Source: Alkalihalobacillus bogoriensis ATCC BAA-922 (lineage in GTDB: Bacteria > Bacillota > Bacilli > Bacillales > Bacillaceae_F). Taken from it: a stretch of DNA of 64,000 bases. This document shows positions 28,018 to 35,771 of this stretch, piece by piece. Every line of letters starts with the position of its first letter. Position 1 is the first letter of the stretch. The notes beneath the pieces are model-generated. The model ran no database searches. It saw only the letters and a list, made by a program, of their open reading frames with translations, and had not been told where the DNA came from. The stretch spans positions 465,032 through 529,031 of the forward strand of contig NZ_KK211277.1 of the NCBI RefSeq assembly GCF_000621445.1, in the 5' to 3' direction. The position numbers and the translations under genes are program-made.

Positions 28018-28162
28018 TCAACATCCCTCTTTTTCACTAAAACTTTTTTGGTTTTTTACCTGTTTTCCTTCTACATTTTTAATTTATCACTTATTTAATC
28101 AATTTTCAATACATTTTACTTATTTTTACTTGTTTTTTACTCAATGTTTTTACTTATTAGAA

Positions 28163-28190
28163 CAAAAAAAAGACTGCGTTTTTACGCAGC
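28163..28190 (-). terminator. Terminator after the solute-binding lipoprotein gene
   Basis: Stem CTGCGT/ACGCAG (28174-28179 with 28184-28189) followed on the minus strand by eight T residues. It separates the lipoprotein transcript from the downstream operon, allowing higher expression of the binding protein. Confidence 0.88.
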
Positions 28191-28201
28191 CTAACTCTTG
28201 T

Positions 28202-29434
28202 TTATTGACGGGCTTTTATTTTATCCCATTCGGTATCCATTGTCTCAAGGAACTTATCTACATTCCCGTCTATCAATAATTCTTGCACTAAATTATCTAC
28301 ACCCATTCCACCCGGATAGTAATGATCAGCAAAACTCGTAATTCTACCTTCCTCAAAATACGCAAGTAAATCTATCACAGTTGAATCTTCCTGGAATACA
28401 CCATCAATAGCCGAGAACAGCTTTTGTTCCTCAATATAGAATTCCATATTATCCTCTCTTACTAAAAATTCTAAGAACTTTTGTGCTTCCTCTGGATGTT
28501 TCGCATTAGAAGATATAGTTAATACGATATCGACCCCAGAAATTAGACGGTTTGCTTCAACATTATTTGTTGCAGGTAACGCAAATGCTCCGACTTCTAT
28601 ATCCGGATTAGCTTCTCTAATAGGTCCAATAGCCCAAACGCCTTGCATATACATTACCGATTCACCATTTGCAAAAGCAGTATTACCTTGATGATAGTTA
28701 GAACCAAATACATCGTTGTCAGTAAATTCTAATAATGTTAGCATCTTTTCAGCAACCTCGCGATACCGCTCCGTAAAGGTTGTTTCCCCCATATTTCTCT
28801 TCTCAAAAAAATCATCACCATGAAGGTTAGAAGCTAACGCGTTTAGTGGAGGTAAAACTGTCCAGGATTCTCCGTACGTGGAGTAGAATGGGGTTTCACC
28901 AGCTGATTCAATTTTTTCCGCTAGAGCAATAAATTCATCCCATGTCTCAGGTACTTCTAATCCTAATTCTTCAAACATTGATTTATTATATAAAACTGTA
29001 TTTGCGTTTGCTGAATGAGGGATTCCAAAAACTTGCTCATAATCACCAACAATCATTTGTAGCATATCAATATAGGAAGGAATGACGCGATTTACGTTAG
29101 CATCTTCTGAAAAATCCCTTAAAGCTCCTGCACGAGCTAATTCACCGTAAGTAACATTGCCATTGATCGACATGATTTCTGGAACATCATTTTGGGTTAA
29201 CCTTGATAACAAAACTGTATCTGATTCGGGCACATTATTTTGCGTAATTTTAATACCGGGATTTTCATGCTCAAATTTTTCAATTAGGGTATTAAAAGTG
29301 CCTACAGCCTCTTGCTTGAATTGAAAGAATTCTAGATTTACTTCTCCCTCGTTTGCCCCATTTTTATTACCACATGCTGTTAGTAAAGAAATAGCTAATA
29401 CACTTGTTAAAATACCAATAAATAGTTTTTTCAT
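28202..29434 (-). CDS. Sugar ABC transporter solute-binding lipoprotein, MsmE-like
   Basis: A 410-residue extracellular binding protein of family 1. The signal peptide ends in the lipobox LLTAC (Cys about 21) for lipid anchoring. Later segments such as EFFQFKQEAVGTFNTLIEKF and ESVMYMQGVWAIGPI are typical of MalE/MsmE proteins. It is flanked by two LacI genes and followed by its own terminator. Expected ligands are alpha-galactosides, inferred from the downstream GH36 enzyme. Confidence 0.9.
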   Translation of the reverse strand: MKKLFIGILTSVLAISLLTACGNKNGANEGEVNLEFFQFKQEAVGTFNTLIEKFEHENPGIKITQNNVPESDTVLLSRLTQNDVPEIMSINGNVTYGELARAGALRDFSEDANVNRVIPSYIDMLQMIVGDYEQVFGIPHSANANTVLYNKSMFEELGLEVPETWDEFIALAEKIESAGETPFYSTYGESWTVLPPLNALASNLHGDDFFEKRNMGETTFTERYREVAEKMLTLLEFTDNDVFGSNYHQGNTAFANGESVMYMQGVWAIGPIREANPDIEVGAFALPATNNVEANRLISGVDIVLTISSNAKHPEEAQKFLEFLVREDNMEFYIEEQKLFSAIDGVFQEDSTVIDLLAYFEEGRITSFADHYYPGGMGVDNLVQELLIDGNVDKFLETMDTEWDKIKARQ

Positions 29435-29562
29435 TTTTCATCCCCCTGAATTTTTAAGAATAAAAACAAAAATAAAAGAACTCACCAATAAAACTTTTCT
29501 ATTTTACCATATTTTTTACCTCTTTTTCCTATAGATTTTATTTTATATTTGTAATTTATCAC

Positions 29563-29584
29563 CTATTGAATGCGTTTTCAATAG
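29563..29584. promoter_or_regulatory. Palindromic operator with cre match upstream of the lipoprotein gene
   Basis: Perfect 8-bp arms CTATTGAA/TTCAATAG around TGCGTT. Read on the minus strand the centre is TTGAAAACGCATTCA, which fits the catabolite-responsive element consensus WTGNAANCGNWNNCW. It may serve CcpA, the neighbouring LacI repressors, or both. Confidence 0.6.
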
Positions 29585-29727
29585 TTTTTTTGTTATTTAA
29601 CATATTTTTTTAGTAAAAATTAGTGTTTTTCCGTATGTTTTTTCTTTGTTTTACTTAAAGGACCTGGGGTTCTATTTGTTCAAAAAAAAAAAAAAATCAC
29701 CTATTCATTAGATGATTTTTATCAAGA

Positions 29728-31240
<1,513 letters not shown>

Positions 31241-32197
31241 TTAAAGTTCAAAGTTATCAAGCAAAGCTCGGACTTCATCTGTTGATTTAGTGTTCATTAG
31301 AGAATTTCTTAATGTACTTGCCCCCGGAAATCCTTTTACATATATTTTGAAAAAGCGATGAAGCGCATGAAACGGACGTAGCTCTAATCCTGCATATTGA
31401 TCATGGAGATCGATATGCAATCGTAAAAGAGTAAGTAATTCCATACTGCTATGTTCTCTTGGATCTTTTTCAAAGGCAAATGGGTTATGGAAAATACCAC
31501 GACCAATCATTACCCCATCTACACCGTATTCATTGGCAAGTCTTAGACCTGTTTGGCGGTCTGGAATATCACCGTTAATCGTTAAAAGAGTATCTGGTGC
31601 TACACGGTCACGTAATTTTTTTATTTCCGGGATCAGTTCCCAATGCGCATCTACCTTGCTCATTTCCTCTCTTGTTCGCAGATGAATGGAAAGATTCACA
31701 ATATCTTGTTTTAATAGGTGTGTCAGCCATTCATGCCACTCGTCTAATTCCTTAAAACCAAGCCTTGTTTTCACACTTACAGGCAATCCTCCTGCTTTTG
31801 CTGCTTTAATTAACTCGGCTGCAACTTCAGGGCGGCAGATTAATCCACTTCCCTTTCCATGCCGCGCAACATTAGGAACAGGACAGCCCATATTAATATC
31901 CAAACCTTTAAAGCCAAGTTGCGCCATACCAATACTCATTTGCCTGAAGTGGTCAGGATTGTCTCCCCAAATATGGGCGACAATGGGTTGTTCATCTTCT
32001 GTAAAAGCTAAACGCCCACGTAAACTTTTGTTTCCCTCTGGATGACAATAACTATCACTGTTTGCAAACTCCGTAAAAAACACATCCGGTCTAGCTGCCG
32101 CACTTACAACATGACGAAAAACAACATCTGTTACTTCTTCCATTGGTGCCAATATAAAAAAAGGTCGTGGTAGCTCACGCCAAAAATTTTCCTTCAT
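31241..32197 (-). CDS. dus: tRNA-dihydrouridine synthase
   Basis: FMN-dependent Dus enzyme of 318 residues reducing uridine in the tRNA D-loop. [17 protein letters not shown] near the N terminus, the active-site Cys in [45 protein letters not shown] and [14 protein letters not shown] are family motifs. It differs from the usual Bacillus DusB type (APMAGV opening), resembling the additional Dus of some Firmicutes. ATG 32197 is preferred; a TTG at 32209 is closer to the GAGAGG site. It lies in the patchy region near a tRNA gene. Confidence 0.9.
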   Translation of the reverse strand: MKENFWRELPRPFFILAPMEEVTDVVFRHVVSAAARPDVFFTEFANSDSYCHPEGNKSLRGRLAFTEDEQPIVAHIWGDNPDHFRQMSIGMAQLGFKGLDINMGCPVPNVARHGKGSGLICRPEVAAELIKAAKAGGLPVSVKTRLGFKELDEWHEWLTHLLKQDIVNLSIHLRTREEMSKVDAHWELIPEIKKLRDRVAPDTLLTINGDIPDRQTGLRLANEYGVDGVMIGRGIFHNPFAFEKDPREHSSMELLTLLRLHIDLHDQYAGLELRPFHALHRFFKIYVKGFPGASTLRNSLMNTKSTDEVRALLDNFEL

Positions 32198-32360
32198 CTT
32201 TATCTTCAAATCCTCTCACTTTGGGGGTCAGGTCAATTGCCATTCCTATTATTATAAGCTACATCATTCCCCATACCTCAGTATTTCAACACAAGGTCGG
32301 ACGACTCCTAATATATCCCCATTTTACGCTGCTTAAGATATAATTTTATAACAACACCAT

Positions 32361-32396
32361 AAAAAATGCGACTCCTGATTAAATTCAGAAACCACC
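32361..32396. repeat. Direct repeat, truncated copy of the tRNA-Val terminator region
   Basis: AAAAAATGCGACTCCTGATT and the following 14 bases recur at 33683-33716, one mismatch in about 35. In the second copy the sequence is one arm and loop of the tRNA-Val terminator; here the other arm is missing. Confidence 0.8.
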
Positions 32397-32529
32397 TGGT
32401 ATATTAATACCTCCCGGTTACGAATTGGCTATAGATGCGTATGTGTTATCAAAAAACATTTTATTGTTTTTAATCTTCATATTAATATCTGGACTAGGGT
32501 TTATGTTAATTAGGGCTGAAAAAGATTAA
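32383..32529 (+). pseudogene. 3' relic of a small membrane-protein gene
   Basis: An open frame with no credible start begins inside the direct repeat and reads PGILIPPGYELAIDAYVL, then a hydrophobic helix ending FMLIRAEKD and a TAA at 32527, immediately before a terminator hairpin. The intact 3' end and missing 5' end suggest a gene cut at the repeat boundary. Confidence 0.4.
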
Positions 32530-32530
32530 A

Positions 32531-32562
32531 AAAGCAGCCATTTCTATTAGGTTGCTTTCTGT
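32531..32562. terminator. Bidirectional terminator between two relics
   Basis: Stem AAAGCAGCC/GGTTGCTTT with T tracts on both strands, placed directly at the ends of the convergent frames 32383-32529 and 32547-32663. Confidence 0.7.
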
Positions 32563-32779
32563 TTTTTCGTTTTATCATTAATTTCATCAAGTAATTTAAC
32601 AATCTCCAGAACACCTAGTAATAACAAGCCCGAAATAAGAACTAATAATAATTGCAATTGCATAATACCAACAGATCCGGGTTTGGTACATATGTATAGC
32701 CTAGAACTGGATTACTTAGTGTAATACCAACAATTAAAAAGAAACTAAACACCCAATGATCTTTTAACTTTCTATACAA
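32547..32779 (-). pseudogene. Small membrane-protein gene, apparently frameshifted
   Basis: One minus-strand frame (32779-32642) encodes LYRKLKDHWVFSFFLIVGIT and more, with a hydrophobic helix, then stops. The overlapping frame (ATG 32663 to TAA 32547) encodes MQLQLLLVLISGLLLLGVLE followed by IVKLLDEINDKTKKQKAT. Joined by a shift near 32664-32675 they make a protein of about 75 residues with two helices. The second frame alone could also be a 38-residue peptide gene, though no ribosome site precedes it. Confidence 0.4.
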
Positions 32780-32785
32780 AAAATA

Positions 32786-32816
32786 CAAAAAAAGACCACT
32801 CAATGTGAGTAGTCTT
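32786..32816 (-). terminator. Terminator after the Ltp lipoprotein gene
   Basis: Stem AAGACCACTC/GAGTAGTCTT (one mismatch) followed on the minus strand by seven T residues. Confidence 0.82.
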
Positions 32817-32827
32817 CATGTTTTTAA

Positions 32828-33355
32828 TTAATTGGGTAAGTTATCAATAGCATATTGCGCTTGTTCATTTGTAAATTGTTCGCCGTATTCTGATGAAAGT
32901 TGTTCCAATAGTTCTTGGTCAGACATTGGCATCATCTCTAAATAGCTTATAGCCGATTTAAGGGCTTGTTCGTTATAATCTACTTCTATATTTTCTATGG
33001 CGTATTGAGCAGCTTCCTCCGGATATTTATCTCCATACTCAGAAGTCAATTGTTCAAAAAGTCCTTTTTCCGAAAACGGCATAAAGCTGATATAATTTTC
33101 AGCGGCCCTTAAAGCGTTTTGATATTCACGAGGAACGTCATCTGCCTCTTGTTCAGCCGGCTCTGCTGGTTCTTCTGGTTCAGTCTCTTCTTCTTCTACA
33201 ACATCTGTTTCCTCATCGGCATCAGTTTCAGTTTCAGCTTCAACTACTTCTGTTTCCTCTGGTTCAACAGCAGCCTGTCCCTCTTCTTCTAAGCCACATG
33301 CAGTCATAAAGGCAATCAATAAAACCATTAAAAGTATAGATAGTATTTTTTTCAT
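32828..33355 (-). CDS. Ltp-family surface lipoprotein
   Basis: A 175-residue lipoprotein with signal peptide and lipobox FMTAC (Cys 20), a strongly acidic spacer (about 22-85, Glu/Asp/Val/Thr rich) and two copies of the helical Ltp repeat at the C terminus (YQNALRAAENYISFMPFSEK and a second beginning EQALKSAISYLEMMPMSDQE). Such domains occur in surface lipoproteins of Gram-positive bacteria, including the phage TP-J34 Ltp that blocks superinfecting DNA injection. GGAGG-type site present. It lies between the two copies of the tRNA-terminator repeat. Confidence 0.83.
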   Translation of the reverse strand: MKKILSILLMVLLIAFMTACGLEEEGQAAVEPEETEVVEAETETDADEETDVVEEEETEPEEPAEPAEQEADDVPREYQNALRAAENYISFMPFSEKGLFEQLTSEYGDKYPEEAAQYAIENIEVDYNEQALKSAISYLEMMPMSDQELLEQLSSEYGEQFTNEQAQYAIDNLPN

Positions 33356-33682
33356 AGTAATATCCTCCTATTTTTTTCAGTGCATGGACTACTATACTAT
33401 TTTTTTTAAGTAGATGAAATACATTCGATGAAATTCGATGTTATTCAACATAAAAAGACACCCATCTACAAAAGATGGATGCCTTTTTTATAAACATATT
33501 TATTTTCCACTATCATTGTAGCACGTTTGAAATGCATATGCCCTCGAGTCAGCTGACGAAGCTGCAGCCAACGAATTTGATTCTCTCCTCGATGAAAAGG
33601 AACAATCTTAACCAACCATTTTTACTTTGTAAGATTTTTAAGGTTTAATATGTGTAAGTTGGTTGGTTGTTCCCAACCACAA
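33356..33682. other. Region with hairpins and possible coding relic
   Basis: No intact gene. A bidirectional hairpin with A/T tracts lies at 33453-33487 (stem with CCCATCT/AGATGG). A plus-strand open frame at about 33528-33608 reads AYALESADEAAANEFDSLLD then EKEQS and a stop, protein-like in composition but lacking a start. An inverted repeat AACCAACC/GGTTGGTT spans 33610-33668. Confidence 0.4.
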
Positions 33683-33720
33683 ATAAAAAATGCGACTCCT
33701 GATTAAATTCAGAAACCGCA
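33683..33720 (-). terminator. tRNA-Val terminator, second copy of direct repeat
   Basis: On the minus strand AATGCG pairs with CGCATT around an inner CTGA/TCAG stem, followed by a T tract. The same arm and loop recur, without the pairing arm, at 32361-32396. Confidence 0.75.
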
Positions 33721-33739
33721 TTGTTTCAATAAATATGTA

Positions 33740-33815
33740 TGGTGACCCGTGACGGGATCGAACCGCCGACCTCTACCCTGTCAAGGTAGCGCTCTCCCAG
33801 CTGAGCTAACGGATC
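33740..33815 (-). tRNA. tRNA-Val (anticodon GAC)
   Basis: Full cloverleaf of 76 nt including encoded CCA. The 7-bp acceptor stem pairs GATCCGT with ACGGGTC (one G-T pair). The D-arm is TAGCTCAGCTGGGAGAGC, the anticodon stem CTACC/GGTAG with loop TTGACAG (anticodon GAC, plus-strand 33780-33782), and the T-arm includes GGTTCGATCCC. It is a single tRNA gene, not part of a cluster here. Confidence 0.95.
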
Positions 33816-33963
33816 ATTTAACGACAAGTTTTATTATAATAAAAAAAACAACCATGGTCAAGCTTATTTTTCTCATATCTTTTCATTCGTTTTCATGTTT
33901 ACATTATTCATTTCATGTTTATAACTAAAAATGAAACTAGCTATGAAATCGGAGGTTACGACT

Positions 33964-34140
33964 TTGAAAAAAATTCCGGTAGGCAGTATTTTACTTTTTA
34001 GTGCATCGCTAATGTGGCTTATTTTAGCCATTTTTGGGATAGGAAACTGGTCCACTCGTGTTTATATATTTTTGTTTATTTTATTCGTTGCGGTAGGTTT
34101 AATTAATTGGCGAATGACGGACAATGCCAATAAAGATTAA
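33964..34140 (+). CDS. Small two-helix membrane protein
   Basis: A 58-residue protein from TTG 33964, supported by GGAGG 8 bp upstream; an ATG at 33931 has no ribosome site. It has two hydrophobic helices (about 7-27 and 31-50) joined by GIGNWSTR. Function unknown. Confidence 0.6.
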   Translation: MKKIPVGSILLFSASLMWLILAIFGIGNWSTRVYIFLFILFVAVGLINWRMTDNANKD

Positions 34141-34292
34141 AAGTCAACAGCAAAACTTTCATCTAACCGACATGCCTTTTAACAGAACAATCGTATACTA
34201 AAATTTTCCGCCTTAAACCCCGCACCGCGTCCATACCATTTTACCGCTCATTGAATAAGCTATATTATCCTCTGACGAAAGGAGGTTTTTTG

Positions 34293-34388
34293 ATGAGCGG
34301 ATACCATGGCGGATATGCAGGAGGATTTGCTTTAATCGTTGTCCTCTTCATCCTTCTCATTATTGTCGGTGCATCTTGGTACTACTAA
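34293..34388 (+). CDS. YjcZ-family sporulation peptide
   Basis: A 31-residue peptide with AAAGGAGG before ATG 34293. The sequence has a Gly/Tyr-rich start (SGYHGGYAGG), one hydrophobic helix with FALIVVLFILLIIV, and ends GASWYY. This is the YjcZ family pattern, a group of tiny Bacillus proteins associated with sporulation. It is followed by a strong terminator. Confidence 0.85.
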   Translation: MSGYHGGYAGGFALIVVLFILLIIVGASWYY

Positions 34389-34398
34389 AGTCAAGGAA

Positions 34399-34428
34399 GT
34401 GAGCGCAACTATGCGCTCACTTTTTTTA
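34399..34428 (+). terminator. Terminator after the YjcZ-type gene
   Basis: Perfect stem AGTGAGCGCA/TGCGCTCACT followed by seven T residues. Confidence 0.92.
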
Positions 34429-34686
34429 GATGGCCGAAACTGTAGTTTCAGCACTTTCATTCTTTTTTAGTAATTGAGCATATTCCTTTAGTCCATACTT
34501 TTGGATAACAAAAGAAAGAAACGAATATTTTTGTTTTGGGGTAGACAATTTTTCAATGTCATTTATCATCATTTCTAAATAATACGTTAAGATTAGAAAA
34601 TCTTCATAAAAAACTGGAACATCAACAATTCGATAGCATTTTCCACTATTATGATATAACTCGATATTTTTTGTATTGTTCATCAT
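34426..34686 (-). CDS. Hypothetical small cytosolic protein (DUF2535-like?)
   Basis: An 86-residue soluble protein. CYRIVDVPVFYEDFLILTYY recalls the IVDIPVLEED segment of DUF2535 proteins, but the match is by memory and weak. An AAGGTGAT site precedes the ATGATG start. Its stop overlaps the terminator of the convergent YjcZ-type gene. Confidence 0.6.
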   Translation of the reverse strand: MMNNTKNIELYHNSGKCYRIVDVPVFYEDFLILTYYLEMMINDIEKLSTPKQKYSFLSFVIQKYGLKEYAQLLKKNESAETTVSAI

Positions 34687-34818
34687 ATCACCTTCTTTAT
34701 TGTTCTATATAAAGAATACTATATAATTCTATAAAGAACAACAAAAAAGTTTCTTTTTTTATTAAATTTTCATTTTTTCGACGGATTTCTTCATTACCCC
34801 TAGGTGTTAGGGTTATTT

Positions 34819-34926
34819 TTATTTCTCTTGTCTGGCCATATATAACATCATTAATGTGGAACCAAGGGCAATCATTAATAATGCCAATGATAATCCTACT
34901 ACAGCTATTAAACTAATGACTGTCAC
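34819..34926 (-). CDS. Tiny single-helix membrane protein
   Basis: A 35-residue frame from GTG 34926 to TAA 34819, preceded by GGTGAT. It encodes TVISLIAVVGLSLALLMIAL followed by GSTLMMLYMARQEK, one hydrophobic helix and a charged C terminus. The composition is protein-like and the gap has no other gene, but support is limited to the frame and ribosome site. Confidence 0.45.
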   Translation of the reverse strand: MTVISLIAVVGLSLALLMIALGSTLMMLYMARQEK

Positions 34927-35068
34927 TTTTCATCACCCACTTTCCTTTATTCAATATATATGTGACCAATTTACAAACATTCGATTTATCTTCATAGGCG
35001 AATGATCACCAATTGCCTACAATTGCATAAGATGAATCGAGCTGATAAAGGGATATTGGAGTGATCGT

Positions 35069-35722
35069 ATGGTTAGAACTGTTTGGGGAGTCGATTCTGC
35101 AAGTGCTGTTAGTCCTTCTTTATTTGAATGTGTCGTGAACCAATTTGGTAAACCGGAATATTGGGGAAGGTACTTAACGACTGTAGAAAATGTAAGTGAT
35201 GGTTTAACTCAAGAAGAAATTCAATTTTTACAAGATAATAGAATTAAAATTATGCCTATCTATAATGTTTTTCGAGAAGCTGTCGGTTATCGCCAAGGTG
35301 AGATCACAGCTACAAATGCAATTTTTCATGCGAGACGACTCGGAATCCCAACCGGGACTTTTATTTTTGCCAATATCGAACATTTTTTTATGATTGATGA
35401 AGCATGGCTACGTGGGTGGATTGATGCCTTTTATCCAAGCGGATTTAAGCCTGACTTTTATAATGATCCAGTTAGAGGCCAATTTAATGAGGCTTTTTGT
35501 CAAGCTGTTATTAATCATAAGCGCGTCAAAGAACAAGCAGTCCTTTGGAGCGCTGAACCTGAGAATGGAGTGACCACAAAACAAAATCGTCCTAGAACAT
35601 TTGCTCCTGCCACACCTGATTGCGATGCACTCGTATGGGGTTGGCAATATGGTCGAGATGCTGAAGAATGCCCGATTGATACGAACTTAATTGACCGGAA
35701 GTTATATGAAAGCCTTTGGTAA
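35069..35722 (+). CDS. DUF1906 glycoside-hydrolase-like protein
   Basis: A 217-residue protein beginning TVWGVDSASAVSPSLFECVV, then GKPEYWGRYL (about 27-36), IKIMPIYNVF, IPTGTFIFANIEHFF and a C-terminal ALVWGWQYGRD. This is the Rv2525c-like TIM-barrel (DUF1906) related to GH25 lysozyme-like folds, thought to act on peptidoglycan or another polysaccharide. There is no signal peptide. A ribosome site GGAGTGATC precedes ATG 35069. It is monocistronic. Confidence 0.82.
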   Translation: MVRTVWGVDSASAVSPSLFECVVNQFGKPEYWGRYLTTVENVSDGLTQEEIQFLQDNRIKIMPIYNVFREAVGYRQGEITATNAIFHARRLGIPTGTFIFANIEHFFMIDEAWLRGWIDAFYPSGFKPDFYNDPVRGQFNEAFCQAVINHKRVKEQAVLWSAEPENGVTTKQNRPRTFAPATPDCDALVWGWQYGRDAEECPIDTNLIDRKLYESLW

Positions 35723-35729
35723 TCATATC

Positions 35730-35768
35730 AAAGAGCGCTAAAAGGAATTCCTTTGTTAGCGCTCTTTG
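35730..35768. terminator. Bidirectional terminator
   Basis: Stem AAAGAGCGCTA/TAGCGCTCTTT with A/T tracts on both strands, between the DUF1906 gene and the hybrid kinase operon. Confidence 0.92.
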
Positions 35769-35771
35769 TTA

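Noticed and set aside
31241..35000. Prophage or integrative element with an integrase
   Set aside because: Despite the tRNA-linked repeat and Ltp gene, no integrase, phage structural gene or transposase is seen.
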